Part shown: piece after piece, positions 24,488-34,343 of the stretch
Position numbering within the stretch: the first letter of the stretch is position 1
Layout: every line of letters begins with the position of its first letter
Origin: Mucilaginibacter flavus
GTDB lineage: Bacteria; Bacteroidota; Bacteroidia; Sphingobacteriales; Sphingobacteriaceae
Direction of reading: 5' to 3'
Length of the DNA: 64,000 nt
Assembly (NCBI RefSeq): GCF_030409315.1
Contig: NZ_JAUFPS010000036.1
Span: 1-64,000, forward strand
The notes under the pieces: model-generated
Told to the model about the DNA's origin: nothing
Seen by the model: the letters and a program-made list of their open reading frames with translations, nothing else
Databases searched by the model: none
Position numbers and translations under genes: made by a program

Positions 24488-25264
24488 ATGAAAATAGCTA
24501 CCTATAACGTTAACGGTGTAAATGGCCGTTTGCCGGTTTTGTTGCGTTGGTTACAGGAAACCACGCCTGATGTGGTTTGCCTGCAGGAACTGAAAGCTCC
24601 ACAGGAAAAATTTCCGGAACAGGCTATTCTTGATGCGGGCTACCACCCTATATGGCACGGACAAAAAAGCTGGAACGGGGTGGCTATCCTATCCCGCGAT
24701 CCTGAAATTAAGGAATTGCACCGCGGTTTGCCCGGCGATCCTGATGACGAGCAAAGCCGCTATATTGAGGCTACTATAAAAGGTGTGGTGATTGGCTGTT
24801 TATACCTGCCTAACGGCAACCCCGCTCCCGGTCCTAAATTCGACTATAAATTGCAATGGTTTGAACGTTTGGCAATTCACGCCGCCTCGCTCCTGGAAAC
24901 GGGTTTACCGGTAGTGTTAACCGGCGATTACAACGTAATGCCTACCGAAATTGACGTTTATAAACCAGAACGCTGGATTGATGACGCGCTTTTTCGCCCG
25001 GAAACACGCGCGGCTTTCAAAAAACTAATTGATCAGGGATGGACGGACGCCATCCGCAAGCTATACCCTACCGAAAAGATTTATACTTTTTACGATTACT
25101 TTAGGAATGCCTATGGTCGCGACGCGGGTTTGCGGATTGATCATTTTCTGCTTAGTCCGCAATTGCAAGGGAGGCTATTAAATGCCGCTGTCGACCGCAA
25201 TGTGCGTGGCTGGGAAAAAACAAGCGATCATTGCCCGGTTTGGATAGAATTGGCCGACAAGTAA
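24488..25264 (+). CDS. xth: Exodeoxyribonuclease III
   Basis: The 258-residue protein carries all ExoIII motifs: KIATYNVNG (metal-site Asn), CLQELK (catalytic Glu), GDYNVMP (Asp/Asn), RIDHFL and SDHCPV (catalytic His). It acts as a 3'-5' exonuclease and AP endonuclease in base-excision repair. It is the first chromosomal gene right of the element, read away from tmRNA. Confidence 0.95.
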   Translation: MKIATYNVNGVNGRLPVLLRWLQETTPDVVCLQELKAPQEKFPEQAILDAGYHPIWHGQKSWNGVAILSRDPEIKELHRGLPGDPDDEQSRYIEATIKGVVIGCLYLPNGNPAPGPKFDYKLQWFERLAIHAASLLETGLPVVLTGDYNVMPTEIDVYKPERWIDDALFRPETRAAFKKLIDQGWTDAIRKLYPTEKIYTFYDYFRNAYGRDAGLRIDHFLLSPQLQGRLLNAAVDRNVRGWEKTSDHCPVWIELADK

Positions 25265-25289
25265 AAACCCGCCGGCCAATAATTATAGC

Positions 25290-28022
25290 TTATTTGTCAT
25301 CATCATCCTTGCCGGCCAGCTTAGCCGGGTAGGCTTTATTGCCTTTGGCCGCAAACCAAAGTATCCGGTTCATCACATCATCATTGCCCCCATCTACGTG
25401 ATCATACTCCGGGCGCGACGATAAGGTTGCATAATGTAACGCGGCTCCTTTGAGCTTTGATAATGGCGGACTCACATTATCTATAGGAACTTTATTTTTT
25501 ACACTTTGATAAGTGTAAGCAGATGGCTTATCTGTAAAACACTCAAACATTGGCAAAGCCGTAGCATCAATAATATTCATTGGCGGCAAGCCCAGGATTT
25601 GCTCAATTGAACGCACCATACAGGTTTGGTTATAGTTTTTACTCACCTTTCCCTGCAACCTGCTATACGGACTAATAACATAACCGGTTGTTCGATAAGC
25701 TGAAACATGATCCCAGCCAGCCTGCGAATCATCTTCGGTAACAAATATTACGGTATTTTTCCAAAAGCGACTTTTTGATAGTGCTTCCACAATCCGGCCA
25801 AGTGCCAGGTCATTATCTGCCACCATCGATTCGGGCTTGGGGAAACCAGGGCGGATACCTACCGTATGATCTGCCGCCAGTGACATAATCATTAATTGCG
25901 GTAACTGATCCCCCGGCTGTTTCTCATAGTCGTTAAGTTCTTTTATAAATGCGGATGCACGTAGTTGCTCATTAATTTTATGCTCATCTGAGCCCGGGAA
26001 GTTTTGCGATAGCATTGGCCTGACACGCGATATGGTGCTGGTGTTTTTAAATTGAAAAGGTTTGCCGGCGTTGTAGTTACTGTAGATGTCGCTCCAGGTT
26101 AATTTATTATCAAAATGAACCGCGCAGGCCTCGCCATAAATCCGCACCGTTTTACCGTGATCGGCAGCGTTGTTCCATATAAAGCCATTACCATCATATA
26201 CCAGGGCATCTTCCTGCACGTGCGGATAACTTCTGAACCACGAGCGAACACTTTTCTCCACGTAATCGGTAACCATAGCGGCATCGGTCCACTGGTGTCC
26301 TTCGGCCGAGCATTTACCCGAAGCATAATAATTATCGAGCAACAAAAAGTTACGGGCAATATTGTGCTGGTTAGGTGTAATACTATCACCGTAAATACAT
26401 AACCGTTTTTCGCCGTTACCTTCGGGCATATCGCCTAAAACCTGGTCGTAAGTGCGGTTTTCTTTGATAACATATAAAACGTGCTGAAATACCGATGGTT
26501 CGCCAATGCGATCGGGCATTGGTTTAGCCGCTACGCCCTTGCGGGGCAATAACTGCGCAATTTGCTGCCTAAAACTTAGGTTAAGGCTTTGAACTTTTTG
26601 GGTGTAGGCTTTTAACTCTGTTGATCCGGGAATAGGGATTATGGACACCGTTGCCCGTTGATGATGCGAGTTGTAAGCGTTTACTTTTCCCTGTCCCGGT
26701 TCATCGTCACCGCCTTTCTCCCCCATTTCGTTACTGCCAATCCGCGATCCTTCTCCCTCTAAATTGGTTACATATAAGTTATTGCCATCTATTGCTAATC
26801 CACCGGGATAAGCCTCGGTAGGGATAAAACCCAATACCTGGCTATTATCTGTTCCGGTGGCAGCGTGTTTTGCACCAAGTTTTACTACAGCTACAGCGTT
26901 ATCAAGTCCGTTTGCTACGTATAACGTATTTCCGTCGGCACTAAGTGCTAAAGCATTGGGCGTATCGCCTATATAACTCTTTTTACCGGGATTTAACTTT
27001 ACATCAATGCTACCAATATTCTGAAGCCTTGTTGCCGATATCACAGAAACCATATCACTGTTGCCGTTTGCAACGTACACCAAATCTTCGCCTGCATTGG
27101 TAATGATGGCGTTGGGGTGCAAACCAACCGCTATATCCTTTATTAATTCGCCTTTATCCAGGCTCATCACGGTAACACTGCCCAAAGCTGTTGCTCCGGT
27201 TTTGGGGTCGATGTATGTTTTGCCATAAGGCACACCGGCAGTTTCTCTTGTTAAGGTATCTGTAGCTGTTGGCCCGGCCCAGTTAGTAATAAACGCTTTG
27301 CCTTTTGCTATAACAATACCATAAGGCGCAACTCCGGTGGGCTTAGTCCATTCGGTTTTATTGGTTGCCAGGTTAATTTTAACCAATTGGTTATTACCGT
27401 TTAAAACCACGTATAAATAGTTGACGCCATTTTCCTTATTAATGGCCAAATCATTAGGCAACGCCAGTGGCGACTCCCCTTCCGGCTTAAAATTAAACGT
27501 GTTTTTAATAGTTATTTTGGCACCGTCCCAAACCGCCTGAAAAACGTATGATTTTGAATCTTTGCCTTTGCCTGCCGCGGCGCTCCAGTAAATCTGCACC
27601 TGGTTATCGGCCTTAAGCACCTTTAAGCCCGAATAGGTGCTGGTTAAACCACGATACTTGGCATCCTGCTTGTAAGTCCAGCGGCTAAAAACACTTTTGG
27701 TTAGCGTATCAATTAATGTTAATCCATACCGGTCTTCAACCGCGATGAGCTTGGTTTCCGGTATCAGCTTTACATCCATGCTGTGATTTTCGTCACCAAC
27801 ATCGCCAAACGAGATCACTTTACCTGCCGGATCAATTACCCTGTTATAAGGCATTAAAACCGGGAGTATATTGTGGTTTAGTGTGCTATCGTCATAGGCG
27901 CTATGCATGTTGACCTGCTCATTTTCTGCTGATTTATTATTAGTAATTGCAGTATGACAAGCGGTAAGCAAAACATACAAAGCTACAAGCGGCAAATATT
28001 TTATTGACGTGTTTAATTTCAT
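25290..28022 (-). CDS. YncE-like propeller plus alkaline-phosphatase-family phosphoesterase, lipoprotein
   Basis: The 910-residue protein begins with a lipoprotein signal (LLTAC at about 18-22). Residues about 60-440 form a beta-propeller of YncE type with repeated NGNSDMVSVISATR/LYVANGLDNAVAVVK motifs. From about 480 a phosphoesterase domain follows (HVLYVIKENRTYDQVLGDM, then EGHQWTD, VIFVTEDDSQAGWDH). Probably cell-surface or periplasmic, releasing phosphate from organic esters. It ends the cluster 32046-25290 with the TonB receptor and beta-helix protein. Confidence 0.85.
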   Translation of the reverse strand: MKLNTSIKYLPLVALYVLLTACHTAITNNKSAENEQVNMHSAYDDSTLNHNILPVLMPYNRVIDPAGKVISFGDVGDENHSMDVKLIPETKLIAVEDRYGLTLIDTLTKSVFSRWTYKQDAKYRGLTSTYSGLKVLKADNQVQIYWSAAAGKGKDSKSYVFQAVWDGAKITIKNTFNFKPEGESPLALPNDLAINKENGVNYLYVVLNGNNQLVKINLATNKTEWTKPTGVAPYGIVIAKGKAFITNWAGPTATDTLTRETAGVPYGKTYIDPKTGATALGSVTVMSLDKGELIKDIAVGLHPNAIITNAGEDLVYVANGNSDMVSVISATRLQNIGSIDVKLNPGKKSYIGDTPNALALSADGNTLYVANGLDNAVAVVKLGAKHAATGTDNSQVLGFIPTEAYPGGLAIDGNNLYVTNLEGEGSRIGSNEMGEKGGDDEPGQGKVNAYNSHHQRATVSIIPIPGSTELKAYTQKVQSLNLSFRQQIAQLLPRKGVAAKPMPDRIGEPSVFQHVLYVIKENRTYDQVLGDMPEGNGEKRLCIYGDSITPNQHNIARNFLLLDNYYASGKCSAEGHQWTDAAMVTDYVEKSVRSWFRSYPHVQEDALVYDGNGFIWNNAADHGKTVRIYGEACAVHFDNKLTWSDIYSNYNAGKPFQFKNTSTISRVRPMLSQNFPGSDEHKINEQLRASAFIKELNDYEKQPGDQLPQLMIMSLAADHTVGIRPGFPKPESMVADNDLALGRIVEALSKSRFWKNTVIFVTEDDSQAGWDHVSAYRTTGYVISPYSRLQGKVSKNYNQTCMVRSIEQILGLPPMNIIDATALPMFECFTDKPSAYTYQSVKNKVPIDNVSPPLSKLKGAALHYATLSSRPEYDHVDGGNDDVMNRILWFAAKGNKAYPAKLAGKDDDDK

Positions 28023-28100
28023 CCGATCAAATATAAGCCGCTAGAATAGTGCGATAACATCAATTTAAAGTTAATAAGCCCAAACTATCTAAATTATTAC

Positions 28101-29306
28101 TCAATGCTTATTGCCTTTTCCGTCGGTAGTGTATGCGCCCAGGTCCTGGTTGTATTTGGTATTACCCGCGCCATACGCCGGTGATCCGTTCTGAAGTCTG
28201 AAATCATTTACATTGGGGAAACCATTTGGCGCGGCCACCGTGCCATCAAACTTCACAAATAAAGGATCAAAGTTTCCAATTTTGGTCGAGATCAGGTCTG
28301 TAGGGCGGGGACTTCCTGCCGCGCCGGCAGGGTAAAAATTATCTCTGATATTAATTTTGATGGTTGGGTCTACCAAATCGGTGTAAGTATCAACCGTGGC
28401 ATAAAAAAGGTTGTTACCGTATGTAGTATGCGTAACATCACCATCATTAAATAGTTCAATGCCGTGGTAGCAGTTTACGTAGATATTATTAAAGATATGC
28501 CCAATGGCGTTTACACCTACCGAGGTGCCACGACCAGGTTCGGCTGATCCCCGCCTCCAGCCTATCGCTACAATGGTGTTATTATACACCTCTATTTCTG
28601 TTTGCGGAAAAGGCACTGAAGTACTGGTTTCTAATTTAACACCACTACCTGCCTGGCTAAAAATCACGTTATAGGCCACAACACCTGTAGCTCCCGATTT
28701 TAGATTGATCCCCTCCCCATCGGTACTGCCAGATGAACTGATGGTGTTTCTTAATATGGTTACTTTGGCTCCAAATAAGCCCATCAAATCGTCCTGCCCA
28801 TTGGTAAACCACGAGTCTTCAATATCAACAGGGATGGCTCCTCTCACTACAATGGTTCTCCTGGCGCTGCCTCCCGCATCCGGACCACCGGTATTATCAA
28901 TGTGCGCCCATTTAATATTGATGGCTTGTGCCGAATCGGCCTGGAAACCACCCCAGGTACCGGGTTTATTGGTGTCGGAGTTAAAAAATATAGGCTGATC
29001 CTGTGAACCCAATAAGTTTAAAACGCCCTGGATATTAAACTGCGCGTTATTTTTTACCACAACAATGGCACCTGGCTGGGCCGATAAGGTATCTCCTTTT
29101 TTTACTGTGATATCGCCGGTTACCGTGTAAGTTTGACCGGTTAACAGCGTGCCTTTAACAAAACCTGCAATATTACCCGGCTGAATTGGGCTTGAGGTTG
29201 GAATTTTAACTTTATTAAAGGTAGTTACTTCGGCCTTCTTACACGAGACCATACTTACAGTAACTAAAGCTATAGTCGATATGATATGATTATATTTTAC
29301 TTTCAT
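28101..29306 (-). CDS. Right-handed parallel beta-helix lipoprotein
   Basis: The 401-residue protein (ATG at 29306) has a lipobox (VSMVSCKK) and repeated beta-helix turns: GDTLSAQPGAIVVVKNNAQF, then IKWAHIDNT, then VTILRNTISS, then TEIEVYNNTIVAIGW. No catalytic pectate-lyase residues are evident. It is probably a surface-exposed binding or degradation partner of the TonB receptor encoded just upstream, with which it overlaps if the ATG at 29345 is used. Confidence 0.75.
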   Translation of the reverse strand: MKVKYNHIISTIALVTVSMVSCKKAEVTTFNKVKIPTSSPIQPGNIAGFVKGTLLTGQTYTVTGDITVKKGDTLSAQPGAIVVVKNNAQFNIQGVLNLLGSQDQPIFFNSDTNKPGTWGGFQADSAQAINIKWAHIDNTGGPDAGGSARRTIVVRGAIPVDIEDSWFTNGQDDLMGLFGAKVTILRNTISSSGSTDGEGINLKSGATGVVAYNVIFSQAGSGVKLETSTSVPFPQTEIEVYNNTIVAIGWRRGSAEPGRGTSVGVNAIGHIFNNIYVNCYHGIELFNDGDVTHTTYGNNLFYATVDTYTDLVDPTIKINIRDNFYPAGAAGSPRPTDLISTKIGNFDPLFVKFDGTVAAPNGFPNVNDFRLQNGSPAYGAGNTKYNQDLGAYTTDGKGNKH

Positions 29307-29322
29307 TTTGATATAATTAAGA

Positions 29323-32046
29323 TTATAAAGAGTAGCGGAAACCAACGTTGAAGCTTACATTGTAAACATCCCTTGCCTGAACCAGGTTGTTGATTTTAAC
29401 TGTTGTTGGTGTATTAAGCAGGTTGTTTACCTTGCCCGTTAAGGTAAAATGTTTGCTTACCTGTTTTTCTGCCGATAATGCCAGGAAGGATTGCGGCTGC
29501 TGATAGTAATCATATCCATAATTAGGGTAAACAAGGGATAATGTGCGGCTTGTGTAAGTGTAGGCCAGTTGTGCAAAAGCTTTGTGTTTATCATCTTTAT
29601 ATAACAGTGATAAGTTAGCCACATCGCCTGTTTGCCCTTGCAGCGGCCTGCTTTGGTTTTTAAGTACAGGCTTTCCATTCACGGTTCCGGCTTCGGGAAC
29701 ATCTTTTGCCGAGCTGATATTGGAGTAGGTATAAGTATAATTGCCAGAAAAACCTATGTTACCAAAATACCGGCTATACACAACTTCGGCACCAGCAACT
29801 TTAGCTGTTCCAAAGTTTTGAGGTGTGGTTTGCAGCTGCCCGCCCGATGTAGAAATTAAAGCAAACTCTATAGGATTCTTGATCTCCTTGTAAAAACCGC
29901 CTACAAAAAACTGCTCTTCATTTTTAGGATACAACTCATAGCGTAAATCGTAATTATCGGCCTCTGTATGTTGCAAATATGGATTTCCTGTTACGTCAGA
30001 ACTTTGGCCAAACGTAGCCGTTGGCACAAGCTCATACAGCGCCGGCCGTGCAATCGACTTAAAATACGCGGCTCTTAGGTTTGAATTTTCCGTTAATTTG
30101 TATTTAAGCTGCAAACTTGGCAATACATCGGTGTACGTTTTTTTTGCACTGCTAAGTATATTAAGTACCACAGGGTGTGTATCATACTCCTGTTTAGTTC
30201 CCTCAACACGTACGCCACCAACTATATCAAGATTGTTTATATTCAGCTTAAATTCGCCATAGCCTGATGTAATATCTTCTGATGCTGTGTAATTGGCCGC
30301 ATCGCTTGTTGATGAGCCTGTTACATTATACACAACCCATTGCGAGCTATAAATATCTGTAAATTGTGCTTTTACGCCGTTTGCTTCTGCCGCGGGGCGC
30401 AGCGTATATTCATTTTGTCTATTATATCGGGTGCTGTGCCTGTATAAACCGCCAGCCTTAATTTCAAGAGAACTCTTATCGCCCAATGCTGTCTTATAAC
30501 CAAGATTGGCATATGCGCTTAGGTCTTTATTGCCGTTTTTTGACCAGATTCTTGATATCGCATCAAAATAATCAGGCGTGCTGGTAAAATCCGGGTTAAT
30601 TAAATGATTTAGGGTTAAATCAGCTCTATCGGGCGCGTTAGCTGTAGCATTTGAATACAACCCCGCCCAATCAAACTGGAAATGGTTTGATAAGATGTGC
30701 TTACCATCCAGCTTTAAATTTTCTACATACTGGTTCTGAATGTTCGACCGGTTATCATTAAAAACCGTACCTGTACCCGGGCCTATACGGCCTCCATTAC
30801 CTCCAATTATAGAAGTATCTATACTAAGACGAGTTTGAGCAATGTAGGTATACAGGAACACGTTACTTAAACCTATGGTATTTTTATCGTCAATTTTATA
30901 ATCTAAATGAGTAGAAAGGCCATTATTAAGCTGTTGGGTTGAATAAGCACGATTAGCTACATCTGACAATACCGGCTTATAATTACCGCCTGCCTGTGTA
31001 TTAGGAATAGCGGCATTAAACTGCGAATTGGTACCATAATATTGGTTTTGGTAACTATCGGCAATAATAAACCCAAGCTTGTTATGAAAAAACCTGCGGC
31101 CATAAGTAAAGCTCGCTAAAGCTGTAGGGGGCGCTGTTTTCTTAGTAAAATCAAGATTAGCTCTTGTGAAATAACCCGGCGGCGCTACATAAGCCGGACC
31201 AAATCTTTCTGAAGGGCTTTTACTTAAAACCGCGCTTTGATTAAAGTTATCATACTTCCTGTTAAAAAAGATGGCGCTGTAACCAAGGGATGCATTAGCC
31301 TTAAAATACTCGGCTTCTGGCGCATCTTTAAAAATTAAATTTACGGTACCTCCTATCGCGTCGCCTTCCATTTCGGGCGTAAGGGTTTTGCTAACTTCTA
31401 TCCTGTCTAACAGATCAGACGGAACTACACTTAAGGAAATAAACCTGGAAACCGGATCTGGACTGGTTACTTTGGCGCCGTTAATAAGTGTATTATTATA
31501 CCGGGGCTCCAAACCACGTATAATAGCATAAGCTTCGTCGGAACCGCTATTGCGCTGCAATGTTACTGCCGAAACCCTTGTGAGCGCCGTGGCCGCATTA
31601 ATATCTGGCGAACGTTCCATTGCCCGTGCCGATAACACGTTGGTTATATTATTGGCATTTTTTTCTGATTTTCTCGACGATGATTCATTACTTTGGTTAA
31701 GCTTTGAATAAATATTTACTGTTTTTAATTGCTCATCGCTTTCTTTCATCGCTATATCGATAATCATTGTCTGATTATCTGATACTGTTGCTTCTTTTTC
31801 AAATTCGCTAAAGCCTACGTACTTCACTTTAACTTTGTATTCGCCGGCGGTAAGTTTATTTATTTCAAAATTGCCAAAGGCATCTGTAGTTGCGCCTTTA
31901 TGCATCCCATCTAAATGGACATAAGCGCCAGGCAATGGCTCTTTACTTTTGCTATCGGTTACTTTCCCTTTTATTATCGCGGTTTGTGCCAAAGTAGTTG
32001 AGGCACAAAGGGTAAAAAGTAAAATCAAGTAGTATTTATTGATCAT
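29323..32046 (-). CDS. TonB-dependent receptor with carboxypeptidase-like N-terminal domain
   Basis: The 907-residue protein (ATG at 32046, giving signal peptide MINKYYLILLFTLCASTTLAQ) has the CarboxypepD-like domain (KGKVTDSKSKEPLPGAYV), a plug (ARAMERSPDINAATALTRVSAVTL) and a barrel ending in a C-terminal aromatic strand (VSFNVGFRYSL). It imports a large ligand across the outer membrane with TonB energy. Neighbours (beta-helix lipoprotein, phosphoesterase) suggest a phosphorylated or phosphate-containing ligand, by inference. Confidence 0.9.
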   Translation of the reverse strand: MINKYYLILLFTLCASTTLAQTAIIKGKVTDSKSKEPLPGAYVHLDGMHKGATTDAFGNFEINKLTAGEYKVKVKYVGFSEFEKEATVSDNQTMIIDIAMKESDEQLKTVNIYSKLNQSNESSSRKSEKNANNITNVLSARAMERSPDINAATALTRVSAVTLQRNSGSDEAYAIIRGLEPRYNNTLINGAKVTSPDPVSRFISLSVVPSDLLDRIEVSKTLTPEMEGDAIGGTVNLIFKDAPEAEYFKANASLGYSAIFFNRKYDNFNQSAVLSKSPSERFGPAYVAPPGYFTRANLDFTKKTAPPTALASFTYGRRFFHNKLGFIIADSYQNQYYGTNSQFNAAIPNTQAGGNYKPVLSDVANRAYSTQQLNNGLSTHLDYKIDDKNTIGLSNVFLYTYIAQTRLSIDTSIIGGNGGRIGPGTGTVFNDNRSNIQNQYVENLKLDGKHILSNHFQFDWAGLYSNATANAPDRADLTLNHLINPDFTSTPDYFDAISRIWSKNGNKDLSAYANLGYKTALGDKSSLEIKAGGLYRHSTRYNRQNEYTLRPAAEANGVKAQFTDIYSSQWVVYNVTGSSTSDAANYTASEDITSGYGEFKLNINNLDIVGGVRVEGTKQEYDTHPVVLNILSSAKKTYTDVLPSLQLKYKLTENSNLRAAYFKSIARPALYELVPTATFGQSSDVTGNPYLQHTEADNYDLRYELYPKNEEQFFVGGFYKEIKNPIEFALISTSGGQLQTTPQNFGTAKVAGAEVVYSRYFGNIGFSGNYTYTYSNISSAKDVPEAGTVNGKPVLKNQSRPLQGQTGDVANLSLLYKDDKHKAFAQLAYTYTSRTLSLVYPNYGYDYYQQPQSFLALSAEKQVSKHFTLTGKVNNLLNTPTTVKINNLVQARDVYNVSFNVGFRYSL

Positions 32047-32402
32047 GCTGAGTTTTTTTTGCGACAAAGCACCAGGTCAATTTGGGAGGATTTCTGAATT
32101 AAAGCACAAAATCAAAACACTTAACTAATTGATAATGAAAATTTAACAAACGGCCATATTGAGTTAATATCTATTACATTACCACAACACAGAGTTAATT
32201 AAATCAAACAAAAATGTCTGTTTTAGCTGTCGGCTTTAATTTCAAAGCGCAAGCTGTTTGTTACGAGATGTATATATTAAGGAAGCTGTTATACTCAAAA
32301 TTCAATTTGGAACAAATGCAAAGCGGCGGCTTTCGTCGGCACAATTAACCTGCTCGTCTATTCTATAATGTGTGTGGGTTAAATGCTTTTACTTTAGCAG
32401 GC
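32047..32402. other. Divergent intergenic region, no gene
   Basis: It separates the TonB receptor (minus) from the sensor kinase (plus) and must hold both promoters. AT-rich with no clear -33/-7 pair, hairpin or repeat that I can support. Confidence 0.4.
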
Positions 32403-33437
32403 ATGTTTAACCGTATCAAACCGGCATTTATCATTGAAGTTTTTATTCACCTGCTGTTTTGGGCACTCATTATTTATACCCCTATAATCTCCCGGCCGGA
32501 TATACGTGGCCTGTCGCAGCGTTTTTTCTCGCCAGAACGCATCATCACTTTTAACCTCATACTGGCGGCCGAATTTTATCTCAACGCCTTTTTACTGATT
32601 CCCAAAGTATTAAAAAAGCATATTGGTTTATATTTTTTAGCGCTGGCCGGTTCATTTGTGTTTTTCAATATTATACTTTGGTGTATGCACCGGCAATTTC
32701 CCTTACCCGAGTTAAAGGGGTTTAATGGGCAGACTTTACCGCAGGGACCACACATTACCCTGTTTCCGCTACTATCTATCACCGCCGGCAGCTTCGCGTA
32801 CCATTACCTGGCCGACCAGTTTAAAGCCATGAATAAAAAGAAGGATATCACCAATGCCTCCCTCCTTTCTGAACTTGCTTTTTTACGGTCGCAAATTAGT
32901 CCACATTTTATTTTTAATGTGATAAACAGCGCGGTGGCCTTATCCCGTACCAATTCGGCAGCTGTCGAACCTACGCTTATTCAACTGTCCAAGCTATTGC
33001 GCTACATGCTTTATGTAACCGATGCCGAAATGGTGACGGTAGAAAAAAAAGAAGATTACCTGCGCAGCTACATACAATTACAGCAACTGCGTTTTGGCAA
33101 CGAAGTAAAAATTTACTTTAAATCGGAAATTAAGGCTCCCGATAAAACTGTTGAGCCAATGCTACTTATCCCCTTTGTTGAAAATGCTTTTAAACATGGT
33201 ACGGGTAATATTGCCTACCCGGATATTGCGGTAACTCTTTTTGCCGACGAGCAAAACCTTCGCTTTAGCGTACAAAACGTTTACAACCCAACCGGCGGCG
33301 AAAAAGATAATGACAGCGGCATCGGCTTAGCCAATGTAAAACGGCGGCTTGAACTGCTTTATCCCGGCAAACACAACTTATATATCAATAAAACCGAGCA
33401 AACCTATATAGTGATGCTGCAACTTGAACTGAAATGA
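32403..33437 (+). CDS. LytS/YehU-type sensor histidine kinase
   Basis: The 344-residue protein (ATG at 32403; earlier in-frame ATG at 32370) has four hydrophobic segments in residues 1-150, then the His_kinase signature FLRSQISPHFIFNVINS with the phospho-His, and an ATPase with LLIPFVENAFKHG and GIGLANVKRRLELLY. It overlaps the LytTR regulator by 4 bases. It would phosphorylate that regulator; the signal is unknown. Confidence 0.9.
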   Translation: MFNRIKPAFIIEVFIHLLFWALIIYTPIISRPDIRGLSQRFFSPERIITFNLILAAEFYLNAFLLIPKVLKKHIGLYFLALAGSFVFFNIILWCMHRQFPLPELKGFNGQTLPQGPHITLFPLLSITAGSFAYHYLADQFKAMNKKKDITNASLLSELAFLRSQISPHFIFNVINSAVALSRTNSAAVEPTLIQLSKLLRYMLYVTDAEMVTVEKKEDYLRSYIQLQQLRFGNEVKIYFKSEIKAPDKTVEPMLLIPFVENAFKHGTGNIAYPDIAVTLFADEQNLRFSVQNVYNPTGGEKDNDSGIGLANVKRRLELLYPGKHNLYINKTEQTYIVMLQLELK

Positions 33438-34138
33438 TGCGATGCCTGATTATTGATGACGAGCCACTGGCGCTTGATTTATTGGAAGATAACCTTAAAC
33501 ATGTACACAACATACAAGTAGCCGGGCGGTGCCGCAATGCCGGTGAGGCCATACTTGCCATGCAAAAAGAACCTATCGATCTTATTTTTTGCGACATATA
33601 CATGCCTGGCATTAATGGTTTGCAGCTTGTTAAAAGCCTTACGCAGCGCCCCATGGTAATATTTGTTACCGCATATGAAAAATTTGCTATTGAGGGTTTT
33701 GAGCTTGATGTGATAGATTACCTGGTAAAACCTGTGCCTTTGGATCGTTTTTTAAAAGCCTGCCATAAGGCACTTGATCTGTTTGAGCTGCGCCGCAGTT
33801 ACGTACCACAACCCGCGGTTAAAAACTACTTTTTTTTGCATGCCGACTATAACCTTATTAAAATAAGCTTCGACCAGGTAGAGTACATTGAAGGACTTAA
33901 AGATTATATCAAAATTCATTTTACCAATCTTCAAAAGCCAATTCTATCGCGCATTAGCTTAAAGGCGGTAGAGCTTCAGTTACCGTCCGATCAGTTTTTC
34001 AGGGTGCACAAATCTTTCCTGGTAAACCTGCAGCACGTATCGCAGCTGCGCCGGGCGCGTATTAAAATGATCAATACAGAAGTGCCGCTTAGCGACAGTT
34101 ATCGCGATGTAATTAACCGAATGATAGGGAAGTTTTAA
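33434..34138 (+). CDS. LytTR-family response regulator
   Basis: The 234-residue protein has a receiver (IIDDEPLAL; phospho-Asp in LIFCDIYMPGI; Lys in YLVKPV) and a LytTR DNA-binding domain (YIEGLKDYIKIHF, then FFRVHKSFLVNLQHV). It is translationally coupled to the kinase at 32403 and probably controls the downstream TonB receptor and DUF4249 genes, or the divergent receptor. Confidence 0.95.
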   Translation: MMRCLIIDDEPLALDLLEDNLKHVHNIQVAGRCRNAGEAILAMQKEPIDLIFCDIYMPGINGLQLVKSLTQRPMVIFVTAYEKFAIEGFELDVIDYLVKPVPLDRFLKACHKALDLFELRRSYVPQPAVKNYFFLHADYNLIKISFDQVEYIEGLKDYIKIHFTNLQKPILSRISLKAVELQLPSDQFFRVHKSFLVNLQHVSQLRRARIKMINTEVPLSDSYRDVINRMIGKF

Positions 34139-34343
34139 GTCGGAAAGATTTTTGGTGAGCCCACTATTTTTATATCCTAATTTCCCGGCTTTCTTCTTCC
34201 TGACTTTCGGACTTATCGGACTTTCTGACTTCTACCCCTACCGCACATTAAGGGCATTCATCGACACAACACTCGCGGCCGTCGATTTAATTTTATGGGA
34301 ATAGGGATATGATGCAACTTCGGCAACAGATAACACGCCCCTG

